Assembly (NCBI GenBank): GCA_945859605.1
Contig: OX243812.1
Coordinates: 46,513,657 to 46,577,656 of the forward strand
Direction: 5' to 3'
Source: Lumbricus rubellus
Lineage: Eukaryota; Annelida; Clitellata; Crassiclitellata; Lumbricidae
DNA length: 64,000 bases
The translations under genes and the position numbers were made by a program. The notes beneath the pieces were generated by a model that saw only the letters and a program-made list of their open reading frames with translations, was not told the DNA's origin and searched no databases. This document shows positions 46,604-59,454 of this stretch, in pieces. Positions within the stretch are counted from its first letter, which is position 1; every line of letters begins with the position of its first letter.

Positions 46604-47027
46604 CGCCTTTAATTATGATTGCTGCTTTCAATCATGAGCGCCATCGACGATGCTTTCGTCCACCGCAGGAGATGAGGTCGGAAGTGGATCAGACAGAATG
46701 AAGATCAAACAGGAAGAGTTTCCATGAGAAGAGCATTACCATACTGTAAGTATGCAGCGGATGATCATTTTATCTGGAATTAAGACGAAAGATAACATCA
46801 GGATCTATCCAGAAGACTTGCATCCGTTGTCTTCGCCCGAACGGATGAATAACTGAGTCTGCACATGTATTCTGTCCACTGTATGCATAAGAGTTCATCG
46901 CTTGGTTCTACGTGTGTGCGTGGGGATCCGCAGCTGGTGATTCTTGTTATTTCATCTGATTTCATTCTAGCTCATAATTAATCTAATACGTGAAATACAT
47001 TCGCGCAAGGACCGCCTTGGATTTGTT
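46604..47027. other. anonymous DNA, possible intron
   Basis: No supported feature; if the exon above is real this is intron. Confidence 0.35.
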
Positions 47028-47064
47028 TACTCTTGAAAGGCGCTATATAAATATTCAATTACAA
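47028..47064 (+). mobile_element. solitary LINE/SINE 3' tail
   Basis: CTCTTGAAAGGCGCTATATA followed by AATATTCA; a clean copy of the common tail without a recognisable body. Confidence 0.5.
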
Positions 47065-47673
47065 GTACACGTACAACCCACCAAAATACAGGTTTATATA
47101 GACACAGATTATGAGTGCAGTACCGTCTTGTTTAGAACCCACAGGTGCACATTTGCATACATAAACACATAATAGAGGTCTATATGAATAGGCCTATGGT
47201 CTTAAGTACACAGTGTGTAGCCTTATTATTCATCGATGTGCTGTAGTCAGTGTAGTGTTTTATCACCCAGTTGTGAAACATAATTATATAGGCTACTACG
47301 CAGGCTTATTCGATGTATCTACAGCCGATGTTAGTCTATTACACAAGTGTATGTCTGTTCACTGTTGATATTGTCATTTTCTGCTAAAGATATGCATTCA
47401 ATGAATTATTTATAATTATGTTGCGCTGTTGTAATAATTGACTCAGATCTATTGAACCGTTAGGGCATACATAGTACATACACTTATAGACTATCAGCGT
47501 GAATGTTAAAATTGATAAAATATTCAGAATTTTGCAGTTGCATATAAATTATTCCGTCCATGCACACCGTTTTGTCGTTTAGCAGATGTGCCCTATAGTT
47601 CAGCACCAGAGCCTCGTGTCTAGCTTTGTTGCTATACCCGGGTCTCTCGTCTCAATGCTCATGAGGATGATGA

Positions 47674-47795
47674 GGGGTAGCCTATGTGGAGTGTTCGGCT
47701 TGTAACGCCGCGAGAAAGGGTTCGAACATCGCCCAAGAAGCTTCCTTGCAAGGACCTTCAACAAGTCCTTCGCTCACAATTGGTCTGCTCTGTAT
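47674..47795 (+). mobile_element. SINE family A head and body fragment
   Basis: A tRNA-like head with GGGTAGCCTATGTGGAGTGT (A-box region), a GGCTTGTAACGCC arm and AAGGGTTCGAACATC (B-box) is followed by AAGGACCTTCAACAAGTCCT and CGCTCACAATTGG. The body corresponds to that of 37293 and 40474 in sense orientation. The 3' tail is not clear. Confidence 0.6.
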
Positions 47796-47869
47796 GTAAT
47801 ACATGTATAATATATACAGATATGGTCGTGCGTACTTCTGAGCTTTATAAGAAGGTCAATACCAATCAG

Positions 47870-49135
47870 AGGCGGTGGATTGGATCGCATCTCATGTCTA
47901 AGGTTTTGAATGGACGATATTATGTTTCTCGTTGGACGCTCATACTCATGCGACTGTGTTCCGGCCACGTTATTTTTTTAATATGCTGAGTAAAAACGAG
48001 GAAGGTTATTCCGTCATGCACTGCCATTGCAGGTATTCACCGCTGCATGGTATACTATTATAATAGTCCAGTGCCTGGCTATAAAATGAGGAGAGCGACG
48101 CTAAACAGCTTTTGCTATGACGACGCGTCATTAAACAGAATGTAAACAGACGAAGTAGATTTTAAGAGTTCGCTATCACCATGTGTGTTTGCATAATGAA
48201 GTTGATCAGGATTTCACATTTGCTTCTTTACGTTTCATAGTTGCCACGCTCGCAAACAAAACAAACTCTAAGCTTATAGCTCGTGTGTCTGTGGTCCAAC
48301 GAAAGCAAGCATTCGGTGCTATAGTATACGTGTTTGTATACGCGTAGCCTACCGGTATCCTAAAGTTTCGCCCCTGCTCATTGTGTAAGCTTATACATGT
48401 ACATACAGTGACAGATTCGATGGTTAACTCTACACTCTACATGCAGCTGCTGTCTTTTTCTTAGTGCTGTCTCTTCTGCATGCACTGTCTCCTTCTTATT
48501 CCTGAATCTTTCTGAACCTAGCTGAGTGGATTCCATTCGTTGTAATCGTGTTTTCTGTATCGATTCCTTTGTCGTTTGCGAACACAGGCTGGCAACAGAT
48601 CGGAGCTCTCCGCTTCATTCATTATAGTCTTTATTATTATGATGGCGACTCGTCGTGAAGAGTAAATGATCTTTAGAATTGATACCACCTCTGTTCTCTG
48701 ATTTCCCTGAAAGGCTTTCCTTTCTATGAAGATCGCTGCAGTCGATTCTAAAATTAGTTTTGGTCATTTAACGTATATACATGTAGTCTAGCCAATTCAG
48801 ACAATCAGACTATAGGCCTATAGCTCATTGTCATCATAGATCTAATTGTTTTTAAATATTTACTTTGGTCAGACCGCAGGCTTAGTAGCCTATAACATTC
48901 TTGGTTATTAATCATTCCGTTCTATAGGTTCTGTTTAATTCAGTTTTCTTCACGTTTATTGATTGCGGATTTATTTTTGGTTCGGTTTTGCTTTCTTATT
49001 CGGTGTTTGACGCCTATGTGTTAGATGGCTAGAGCTTCGTCTGAACGCTCTTGAACTTGTTTATAGGCCTACATGTTCATTCCTGCGTAGTCGGAGTCAT
49101 TACCATTTCTTTTTCCTATTATTATAGCAAAGTTT
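47870..49135. other. anonymous DNA
   Basis: No supported gene, array or element. Confidence 0.45.
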
Positions 49136-49468
49136 ACATCTTTCAATGACTTACAACTTGTAATGACTCATTATCAAGTAATGACTTACATCTTTAACGG
49201 CTCAATCTTGTAATTACTCACATCTTGTAATTACTCATCATACAGTAATGACTTACATCTTGTAATGACTCACATCTTGTAATGACTCATTATCTAGTAA
49301 TGACTTACATCTTGTAATTACTCATATTTTGTAATGACTCACATTCTGTAATGACTCATTATCTAGTAATGACTTACATCTTTAATGACTCAATCTTGTA
49401 ATGACTCATTATCTATTAATGACTCATATCTTGTAATGACTCATTATCTAGTAATGACTTAAATTACT
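49136..49468. repeat. 15-17-bp degenerate minisatellite on TAATGACT
   Basis: About twenty copies of units such as CTTGTAATGACTCACAT and TCTAGTAATGACTTACAT. Alternation of TCATTATCTAG and TACATCTTG forms suggests higher-order units of about 50 bp. Confidence 0.9.
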
Positions 49469-49722
49469 CATTTTATCGGCACTTAAATAATAGAGTATAT
49501 TTTTAAAGATGACGTCATAAGCCATTAGAATGTGCACAGGCACTCAAGAAGTATAATAATTAATTTATTGAAGTCCTAGACCACCCTTATCGGCAATGAA
49601 AAATTAATAGTAGCCTAGAGTGATTTGCTTAAGATGACACCTTATACAATGCTGCCATTGTAATGCGGAAATTCAAGAACAATTCTGAAGGGGAGGATGG
49701 TGTGCTGCAGAAGGGGCACAAT

Positions 49723-49800
49723 CCTCCTCCTCCTCCTCCTCCTCCTCCTCCTCCTCCTCCTCCTCCTCCTCCTCCTCCTCCTCCTCCTCCTCCTCCTCCA
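49723..49800. repeat. CCT microsatellite
   Basis: About 26 uninterrupted CCT copies; poly-Pro, poly-Leu and poly-Gly frames are artefacts. Confidence 0.97.
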
Positions 49801-50596
49801 CAGAGCCCTCCTCTGCTCTGCACTACGCGACGATCGTCCGCCGGACGCTTATATGTTCCCCTCTCCAGAAACTCTGATTTCTCATAAATGAGAGGACTAT
49901 AGATTAAGCACTGCAGATTGCATGAGTAGCACGCAGGGCTGGTAACGTACATGTGGCTTTTGCATGGCGCTGAAAAGTGTCGATGATTTGCATCGGATGA
50001 TCGCGTCATTACGTGGAGTACAACGGTAGGGGCAATATAATGGCGAAGGCATGTTTAATATTGTTTACAGGCCTAATAAACGTACCGCCATCTTATCATA
50101 ATACTGTAATACACTCATTCGATCGGTTAGAGCGTCTTGTCAGGAGCTTCTGCCATGGGTTACGATGGGTAAGACCCGTTTCGCGTAGGGTGTACCGCTC
50201 GTCGCTAACTATAGGGTTGGACTAAACGCGTTTGACATCCTTGTGTGCATAGCCAGTAATAAATAATTCGTATGGACGAGGTCTTTGCACAATAATTATG
50301 AAGTGCAATAAAATAAACATAGCAATTGCAAACTTTGCGTGTTGTTGACCGACTCGTAGCTGATAAGACAAAGCGCAATCGTAAATTAGATTAAATTGCC
50401 ATTAAATTTTATTATCCATTGATTAGGATATACATGTAGTTTAGGCAAGCAACGCCCTTTCTCATTGCCAGAACAGGCTCGACAGTCATCAGGACAGACC
50501 TTGGCCACTTTCGGCCTTGTGTTCTAATTCGTAGATTAAGAGCTCCTTAAGCGATCATGAGGACAGTGAACAGTGTCAGCAACGTTAGCTGCACGC
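49801..50596. other. anonymous DNA
   Basis: No supported gene. ATCGGTTAGAGCGTCTTGTC near 50122 loosely recalls a tRNA A-box, but no B-box follows at the right distance. Confidence 0.4.
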
Positions 50597-50597
50597 C

Positions 50598-50648
50598 TTC
50601 CCCCTACCCCCTCCCCACCCTCACCTCCACCCCCACCCCCACCACCAG
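50598..50648 (-). repeat. C-rich tract, G-quadruplex pattern on minus strand
   Basis: CCCCCTACCCCCTCCCC and later ACCCCCACCCCCACC runs give at least five G-runs on the minus strand within 50 bp. Confidence 0.7.
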
Positions 50649-50757
50649 CCGTTCTTCTTCATACGGGTCTTGCTGTGCAAGGAAAGGTCGACGTTTCTTA
50701 TCTTCAATGAAGATCACTCCGCCGCTCATTCAGTCGACGCTGCAGTGAACAGTCTGT

Positions 50758-50935
50758 AGAGAGTGAGTGAGTGAGTGAGTGAGTGAGTGAGTGAGTGAGT
50801 GAGTGAGTGAGTGAGTGAGTGAGTGAGTGAGTGAGTGAGTGAGTGAGTGTGAGTGAGTGAGTTGAGTGAGTTAGTTGAGTGAATGAGTGAGTGAGTGAGT
50901 GAGTGAGTGAGTGAGTGAGTGAGTGAGTGAGTATG
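50758..50935. repeat. GAGT microsatellite
   Basis: (GAGT)n with one interrupted zone at about 50848-50890. Leu-Thr-His-Ser frames on the minus strand are artefacts. Confidence 0.97.
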
Positions 50936-51114
50936 TGGGCATGCTGTGGACCTCTCTTCATGCACTCGGCATCCACTATTACATCAGATAAGAACATAAT
51001 CGACGCCTAAATAATAATTTATTGTGCAAATACATAGGTCTATCATGGATCTATTAAAAGCGCGATTCTCGTCGTCCAACTTATTTATAGACACAGAGAA
51101 TAAAAGCACAATAT

Positions 51115-51666
51115 AATATATATAACTATATATACATGTACATATACATGCATATATATATATAAACACTGGATCACAGACAGCACGAATCTGACAGCTT
51201 CGTATTTACTTTCTGTCTCTTATTTTCATCTATACAACGTCGGTGTATTTTTAAATCTATGCTTTCTCGATTAATCATCGCGATCTGCAGGAAGGCTGCA
51301 GGTAGCTTCCTATGTTTGATAATTATGCGTGCTTGAGCTGACCTCTGCGAAGGTCACATGGCGCAGTTTCAACATCGGTTGCATTGCATTCGGTTCATGA
51401 CTTTACCAACGAAAGCAAACTAAAGCTGCTGCGACTATAACACAGGCTACACATGTCTTCTTTGAGCGATGTGCATGTATAAGCGTACACATATGTATAG
51501 TATACAAATATATATGTATACATATATGTATACATACATATGTATACGATGTGCATGTATATAAGCGACTGCGATACCAATGCAGTTCATCTGCTAAGAG
51601 TACAGTTAATGAATGTTTCACTGCTTTTTGGAAGCATTTACAGTTTAGGCCTATAATCTGTCTTTG

Positions 51667-51740
<74 letters not shown>
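51115..51740. repeat. several TA/ATGTATAC tracts, purest at the right
   Basis: AT-rich stretches at about 51115-51170 and 51485-51562 (ATATGTATACATA palindromes) and a (TA)n of about 66 bp at 51674-51740. GATGTGCATGTATA at 51470 recurs at 51548, bracketing the second tract. Confidence 0.8.
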
Positions 51741-51742
<2 letters not shown>

Positions 51743-52281
51743 CCTGTATATGGTCTTATACCTGGCAATTCATCATTCTTTTGGCTGCTGATCCATTCAT
51801 TATGATTAGCGACATCGTTGTGCCTATAGGTGCCTAACATAATGTACATAGGTGACGGACTGCATGACGGTCTAATTGTTATTAGGCCTATAATACGTCT
51901 ACCATTGTTAATGATTAACGTCCTGCAGCATTCAAAGACGTCAAACATTAAACCTGTGTAGTCATATTTTGTCGCACGCTACAAAGAAGAGTCTATGATA
52001 ATGGAGGCCAACGAACTGCTGGTGAATAAAACAATGAAGTAATATAACAATGGAACATTTAGTCAATAATTATTACCTTGTAACCGTACATTAGTTCAGT
52101 ATAATACTTTGGCATGATGTGATCAAATGAATGCTACGGGCAACGAGTGCACACCTTCATTACAGACAGGTCAACGAACTATATCCCGATTTTCCCATGC
52201 AAGTTAGGCCCTATCTGTTGTTACGCGGGGGTTGAACTGCGGGCCTAATTCTTTGTTTGCTTCAAGGGCAGAATCGCTAAC

Positions 52282-52320
<39 letters not shown>

Positions 52321-53411
52321 CATATATATAGTGCATTCAGTGTATTATACATTGTATATATATAATAATTGTACATGTAATAGCTCAGTGGATAAATTTT
52401 ATGCTCTTTTCTTCCATTCAGACAGTTGATAACATATGGAAGTGGCAATTAGGTCTACATAATATACACTGTTATTTTAATTTTAAAATAGCTTCCTTGA
52501 CCTACCACCCATAATATGCGCATGCATGTTGGACTCAAGTGTCAATCAAGTGCTACATTTCATCGACCTTCGTGTCGTCTATTTATTCATTCAGTCTTTC
52601 AGCCTCGTCCTGAAGATCTTATCTCTGACCTAAATAGTAAATAGTAGTAAAAGTAAATAGTTTCATCTGTCCGTAATTTTGGATCGGACCTTCGCGGGAC
52701 GAGTGAATTATTGATGCAACCAGAATCAAGCGACGAGTCTTACTGTAGACTGTAGAGTCTCGGATGACTGCGTGATCTAAACAAGAGCGTTCATTCAAGC
52801 AGTTTTAGAAGAAGAAAAACAGACATGTGCAAAGATAATATTATGTGTAAAAAGCACAAACTGGCGCCACTTATCGATAATGATGATCATATTTCAATTA
52901 TAATATAGGTCTATCACAACATGACCCAAATGCATATTTATTACACATTCAACAAGTTCGAGTTCCAAGCTACACGTAGTTTGAATATAGCTTTTTAAGG
53001 TCAATTGAAAATCAGCCAGGCTACGGGTAGAAATTTTTCATAATTAGCCTATATTCATGATCGCTTTGACGTTGTATTTACTTTTGTACTTATAAAAGAC
53101 ACTGCAAATAAGTGAAGATCTTTATACACAAGGGGAACGTCGCTAAGTCTTAAGCACCGCTTGTAAGTTTTATGACTAGGGCCTACATTACGGTAATTTA
53201 AGAACTAGGCCTAAAGACGACTGCAAGCGCTTTTGTTGCATATATACATAGAAGTCAAGCTATACAGGCATTCAATTGCATCCATAACATACACTGTCTG
53301 TAGAGATCACCTGTCTCAGGTTTGTACAACACTCAAAGGATAGCCTATATGAAGGCCTGTTTACATTACGTTGACCTACGGCCATATACGCTTATAATAA
53401 AACGTTATATA
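51741..53411. other. anonymous DNA with a TA run
   Basis: (TA)n at about 52284-52318. ATAGCTCAGTGGATAAATTT near 52380 resembles a tRNA A-box but lacks a B-box. No supported gene. Confidence 0.4.
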
Positions 53412-54225
53412 CACTGTGTCCGCGATAAAGTGATACCCAAAATAAAGTGTCATAACTCGGTCAAAACTTGTAGGATTTGTCTGAAATTTTACACACAACA
53501 ACGGTGGCCATATATACACGAGATCCTAAAGCCGATTTGAAATATTCGTGAGTTTGCCAAATTTATGAGCGTTTGAGATAGAGCACCGACAAATGCAACT
53601 TTCCAACATGCAAACGTTAAAGTAGAACCCTAAACTTTGTGAAATATCTTGGTTAATTGCAGTATTATAAAAAAAATGAATTTCAGCGCAGAGGACATTT
53701 TTTACAACCAGCTAGGCTACTGTTACGTAAAAAAGTTCTCGTAGTGTGTCTGTTTCCGCAAATGTCGCTTATAAACCACAGCCTATGTATCCACTGCGCT
53801 AACCAGAAAAATTACGTCATGCTATGCGTTTTTACTGTTCGGTAACTTGGTTTCTGAACCACCCAATTTCAAAAGAGTATATCTTCGTAACCGTTCAATC
53901 AAATGTAATAAAATTTGCAGGGTATGGATGGAACAGACTGAAGATCATGTGCTCCAAATTTGGTACCTATAGTACTGCAATCAACCAAGATATTTCACAA
54001 AGTTTAGGGTTCTACTTTAACGTTCGCATGTTGGAAAGTTGCATTTGCCGGTGCTCTATCTCAAACGCTCATAAATTTGGCAAACTCACGAATATTTCAA
54101 ATCGGCTTTAGGATCTCGTGTATATATGGCCACCGTTGCTGTGTGTAAAATTTCAGACAAATCCTACAAGTTTTGACCGAGTTATGACACTTTATTTTGG
54201 GTATCACTTTATCGCGAACACAGTG
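53412..54225. mobile_element. 814-bp foldback element with 253-bp inverted arms
   Basis: The left arm 53412-53664 and right arm 53973-54225 are near-perfect complements of equal length. The termini are CACTGTGTCCGCGATAAAGT on the left and the complement of CACTGTGTTCGCGATAAAGT on the right. TATA flanks both ends, consistent with a TA target site. The 308-bp centre differs on its two sides and has no recognisable coding region. Long inverted arms and a TA site suggest a non-autonomous Tc1/mariner-like or foldback element. The few mismatches between arms indicate recent activity or gene conversion. Confidence 0.85.
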
Positions 54226-54575
54226 TATATAGCCTAATGATTGTGAAGAGACTGCAGTGACTAGTTTATTTGTTTACCCTGATCGCGTAAATGTATAATT
54301 AACATATAACATGTAGCCTATAATAATTATGGTTAAAAGTAACATGTAGTTATGGGCTACTATATACAAGACTATAACAGTCTCATACCTAGGCATGCAA
54401 GCCATAGATATAAGGAGGAGATCTATAACTATAATATATAGGCCTATAATGTATTCGTGTATAATAATTTTGACAGGTCTATAGGCTGTATACGTATGAC
54501 TGTCTGTGAGAACTCCCATATGCAGTTAGTTTCAATGACTAATGAAGGGACAGAGAATAAACAGAGCCTTTAGTT

Positions 54576-55006
54576 AGGCCTAAAAAAATTGTTGTGTTTC
54601 CGGTAACCCGACCGACCCTCTTTTATTGCCGCGACTCAAATATTTTTGTAAAAAAATAATTTTAAAAAATGGTTTTGGAAAAAAAAAATTTTTGACAAAA
54701 AATTAATTAAAATTTAAAAAAAACACATTTGTACTAACATAACAGAAAAGACGTCAACAAAATGAAATTAACAGGACTGTTTTCTAGAGTAGTTTTGGGT
54801 GCAGACAGTCTGGAAATAGGCAGTTTATACTTGCTTAGAACACGTACTTTGTTGCAGCGTGTACCATTGTGCAAAAAAGACTAGCGGCGTATACTTTTTT
54901 CGGATAGTCACTGCATAAAAATATTTTCCAAAATAAAAATATTTTCCGACCTACCTACCCAATTTTTTTAGCTCTGTTACCGGAAACACAACATTTTTTT
55001 AGGCCT
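54576..55006. mobile_element. 431-bp MITE-like element with AGGCCTAAAAAAA termini
   Basis: The left end AGGCCTAAAAAAATTGTTGT plus GTTTCCGGTAAC is matched by the complement of the right end, with one base gained or lost in the T/A run. Inside, CCGACCGACCCTC and the complement of GACCTACCTACCC lie at similar depth from each end. The centre is A/T-rich and non-coding. I see no clear target duplication. Confidence 0.65.
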
Positions 55007-55359
55007 TACCAAATATAAAATCACATGATATGATGACGTGCATATTCGAACCGTAACAGTTCATTCTTCGCATATGTAAGGCCTACTCATTGTTCACTGC
55101 AAATGACAATGATGGATAGACGTAGATGAGAAAAATAACAAATTGTCTGGTATACATGCACATCAGTTGCACACGACAAATGCAAGACGCAAGCAACAAG
55201 AATGTGGACAAAACAGATGTAGACAACTAGACAATTATAGAAGCAAATTATGAAGTAGGTTACGACTTGAAGAAAAACGGGTTTATTGGTTTTGCAGAAG
55301 CATCAAAACGAGACGAAGACTTACACCATTTGCACCAGTGTTAAACCGTCCTTTTCAGC

Positions 55360-55500
55360 CGAGGTTGGTTGGTTCGGGAGCGCTCCTGAGTAGTAACATT
55401 GAATGGGTGCCATGCAGGCCTAAATATCCAGAATGAATGAATGAATGAACGAACGAACGAATGAATTAATTAATGAATGAATTAATTAATTAAATTTAAT
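55360..55500 (+). mobile_element. LINE 3' tail with GAAT-type terminal repeat
   Basis: GTTCGGGAGCGCTCCTGAGT followed by AGTAACATTGAATGGGTGCC and, from 55431, a run of GAATGAATGAAC and AATTAATT. It matches the tail of the 20423 LINE; RGW-type coding upstream is not readable. Confidence 0.6.
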
Positions 55501-55598
55501 TTGCACATGCCGAACGGTTTTAAGCTCTTAATTCTGACGTTGAACATGTCACTTACAATAAACTGATGTTGTTAATTTAGCGACAAGTGTCGTTGATG

Positions 55599-55809
55599 CA
55601 GGGCCGGATTAAGGCATGTTCAACATGTTCGGCCGAACAGGGGCCCCACACTTTAGGGGTCCCTACACACGAGAAAATAATTTTTTGGGAAAATTGGTAT
55701 ATTTTGACGAAATTTCGACCAAACGACTAAAAAAAGTCATAAGATTTTTCGATCAAAGATTCAAAAAAATTTCGAACAGGGCCCCCACATTTCTTAATCC
55801 GCGGCCTTG
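55599..55809. mobile_element. 211-bp hAT-type MITE
   Basis: The termini are CAGGGCCGGATTAAG and the complement of CAAGGCCGCGGATTAAG, imperfect inverted repeats with a two-base gap. They are flanked by a perfect 8-bp duplication CGTTGATG at 55591-55598 and 55810-55817. CAGGG termini plus an 8-bp duplication identify hAT. Inside, AACAGGGGCCCCACA and AACAGGGCCCCCACA occur near the two ends. No transposase coding; the frame that runs through it is chance. Confidence 0.88.
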
Positions 55810-55844
55810 CGTTGATGTCTTCAGACCTTTGTGGATTTCTACAA

Positions 55845-55912
55845 CATATAATTATATATATAATTATATATATTGTATATTATATAATTATATATATTGT
55901 ATATGTATACAA
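55845..55912. repeat. TATATAATTA AT-rich tract
   Basis: Short AT palindromes such as ATATAATTATATAT. No gene. Confidence 0.75.
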
Positions 55913-56287
55913 TGTAGCTTGTGGTATTCTTAATTGCGAATAATCTACCACTGTTACACAGTACATAATTTCTTATAATTGTTTCCGCTACAGCGGCTAC
56001 ACACCTCGATCCTTAACGGCGGATCATCCATGATGTGAAAACAAACGTCGTTTCATACTTGTCCACTATATAAGCTTACATGTACATTGTAATCTGACTC
56101 CAGTCTTTGCGCACAAACTGACCGGTAGTATACTCACTAATAGCGTCGACTTTTCAATACAAACCTTTCACACCTATAATGAATGCTCTGTGCTGCTTGC
56201 TTCACCATGGACCATATATATAGAACCGGAAATTAATATTCCGTCCGCGTCTCTTCGTAACAGGTGATTTCCTTTGTCATGTCTATA

Positions 56288-56446
56288 CCGTCTACCGTCT
56301 ACCGTCTACACCATAGTCTACTTAACTGACACGTCTACCGTCTACACCATAGTCTACTTAACTGACACGTCTACCGTCTACACCATGCATAGTCTACCTA
56401 ACTGACACGTCTACCGTCAACACCATAGTCTACTTAACTGACACGT
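56288..56446. repeat. 36-bp minisatellite, four copies
   Basis: Units containing CGTCTACCGTCTACACCATA and GTCTACTTAACTGACA. The third copy has four extra bases (GCAT) and the fourth reads GTCAACACC. The last ends at a CACGTG. Confidence 0.9.
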
Positions 56447-56584
56447 GCACGCATCGTATACGCACGACGCCAGTATAATTATTTTTCTAGATTTTTTTAT
56501 TGTGTTTTGGGCAGAAGTAAAACGCTTGAGGCTTTCTATATTATACGATGCACGTAAACTTGATTGAGCATATACACAGTATTG

Positions 56585-56586
<2 letters not shown>

Positions 56587-56656
<70 letters not shown>
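56587..56656. repeat. pure CA microsatellite
   Basis: About 35 uninterrupted CA copies. It sits between a TATACACAGTATTG and its near complement CAATACTGTG, so the flanks form a short inverted repeat. Confidence 0.95.
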
Positions 56657-56658
<2 letters not shown>

Positions 56659-57074
56659 ACTGTGCTCATGTATTAAAGGCTATTATTATTTAAAGTATAG
56701 ACCACAACATGCGATCATGAACACACGACCGTCGCCTACTTCTTGCTGATAACAACATGCGTCGCAAGACGTTCAGCCCATAGTAGAATGTTGCAGCCAG
56801 AGCCTCCTATTACCGATAATTAATTAGAAGGCTCTGGTTTACGTGCATCATATACGGTATATATATAAAATTATATATATATCATAGTCAGAATGTTGCA
56901 GCCTACTCATCATATAGACAGTTCCTACTCTTGTGCCAGAGAGCGGATTTGCAATTGGTTTAATAAAGGATGTACTTACTGAGAAGTATATTAGTGTGTG
57001 TGGGTGCGTGTGCGCGCATGTAGTCTAATAGGCCTATGGGTCATTGTCAATATTCATGTAAAAAACATAAAAAG
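56657..57074. other. anonymous DNA
   Basis: AGAATGTTGCAGCC occurs at about 56787 and 56891 as a 14-bp direct repeat bracketing an AT-rich piece and a small CCAGAGCCT/AGGCTCTGG palindrome. It could be a small insertion with its target duplication; weak. Confidence 0.4.
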
Positions 57075-57238
57075 CATGTATGTATGTATGTATGTATGTA
57101 TGTATGTATGTATGTATGTATGTATGTATGTATGTATGTATGTATGTATGTATGTATGTATGTATGTATGTATGTATGTATGTATGTATGTATGTATGTA
57201 TGTATGTGTGTATGTATGTATGTATGTATGTATGTATA
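57075..57238. repeat. TATG microsatellite
   Basis: About 40 TATG copies with one TGTG change near 57207. Cys-Met-Tyr-Val and Ile-His-Thr-Tyr frames are artefacts. Confidence 0.97.
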
Positions 57239-57903
<665 letters not shown>

Positions 57904-58290
57904 ACGAGCTGTGAAAATCTCACCGCATTGACTCGAAAAAAATGAAAAGGCAAGCTCAGCCTCCCTACATCTTGTATCCCTATACTTTGAGCCAAAGTTT
58001 AGCATAGTTGTTTGCCAAACGTGACCCGCCATTGCAGGCCATTCGATAGTGGCGGACTCCGCCTTTTTTCACAATAACAGTGACTTACAAATTTCGGTCA
58101 CGCATCGCTTACCCGGTTAACTGGCGTAGAGCCAAGTGATCATGTGACCGACTACATATCATGTCTGGAGTAACGCCTGTTGTGTGAGGTCAGACCTATA
58201 TGAAACCCGCGGGGCGTCTGTCATTCGTTTCATTTACGTTTGCCGCCTATGCCCGATCGTCAGTCAGTCGAAGGTTGCCTTTGAGCTGCA

Positions 58291-58451
58291 ATGGTTCGCG
58301 TTTCAGCATTAAGTTTTAGCAGACGCGGTTGTCACGTTGTATCTGGTGCAAGAACGAGACCTCGCTGCCGATCACATAATATTACACTTCATAGGTTCAA
58401 TTTTAATGGCGAAGTCTACGACGATTGTCTCTGGAGTCTGTTTTCAATGCA
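58291..58451 (+). CDS. weak candidate exon
   Basis: From an ATG at 58291 the frame runs 53 codons to a possible donor CAG|GTTCGT at 58449-58457. It includes SRRGCHVVSGARTRPRC and NGEVYDDCLWSLFSMQ. Upstream DNA at 58060-58290 is relatively CG-rich and has GATCATGTGACC. No family is recognised and the donor is not strong, so this is a guess. Confidence 0.15.
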
Positions 58452-58469
58452 GGTTCGTGTCGATTTCTT

Positions 58470-59454
58470 CTGAGAATTATGTTGCGTGTATGTCATCAGA
58501 TATTTGTACGGAAAACGGAGTCTTCTTACTTTGTGCATATACCAGTAGGCCTATACCGGTAGCCTATACCTGCCTCGCTGAATTTGGCTGTAAATTGGAC
58601 GTATGGGAACTAGGCTGGTTCTCACGGCTTGTTCCTTTGAGGTGCTGATGAAAACCAGAAATACTTGACGCGCACCATACAATGTATGGCATACATGTAA
58701 CGTAAAGTTAAGACCGTGAGACAGCCATAATGCCCTTCGATGATTAGCCTACTTTGTTTTGACCTGCCTATGCATTGGTGTTTACATGTGTATTTAGCTG
58801 TATAATATTATATGCATGCATGCATGCATTTGTGTGCGTGTGTGTGTGCGTGTGTGTGTCACAGTATGTGTTTGTGGTTGGCTTCTTTCGCGCCCAAATT
58901 ATAACCGATTATGAGGTTAGCATTTATACTCAAACCAGGACAATCTTTTAAGTAGAGCGCCTTACTGATATACGGTACCTACTCTGCCAATGTCCGACTG
59001 AACAAATGGCACGGAGACAGAGGGGCATAGAGGCAGACAAGGAAGACATGGACAGAGACACTGAGAGGGATATGAACAAAGACAGAGAGACACAAACAGG
59101 CGACTATAATAACTGCCGACTATTAGTTTTTACTAAACGAGGTCCTGCGATGGTGCTGGTGGCATTGGTGGATCATAAAAGTCGAACCGGTTGACTTCGT
59201 CTTCTTTGACTCTATAAAAACAGCCGGTGATCTTAGCATGTAGCAAACATTGGCGAGCAGTAGGTCCAGTCGTTGTCATTGTGACGATTGTGGTGTAAGC
59301 CTGCAGGGGGTCTGCACTGCATTGTCATTCTTCAATTATTAACGACTCTGACTACTCTCCTGAGTCTCCTCCCTCCGGCCGCGTCTCGATCGATAGACCT
59401 TCCTTTAACCGACTGACCGCTTGAGGAGCCACCGTACAACACGTTGTCTTCGTT
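58470..59454. other. anonymous DNA
   Basis: A short GT run at about 58832-58860. The purine-rich frame at 59006-59194 (plus) has no domain. Confidence 0.4.

Noticed and set aside
52375..52425. tRNA gene near TAGCTCAGTGG
   Set aside because: Only an A-box-like string; no B-box or cloverleaf downstream.
55616..55933. Coding gene of 105 residues
   Set aside because: It starts inside the hAT MITE and ends in an AT tract.
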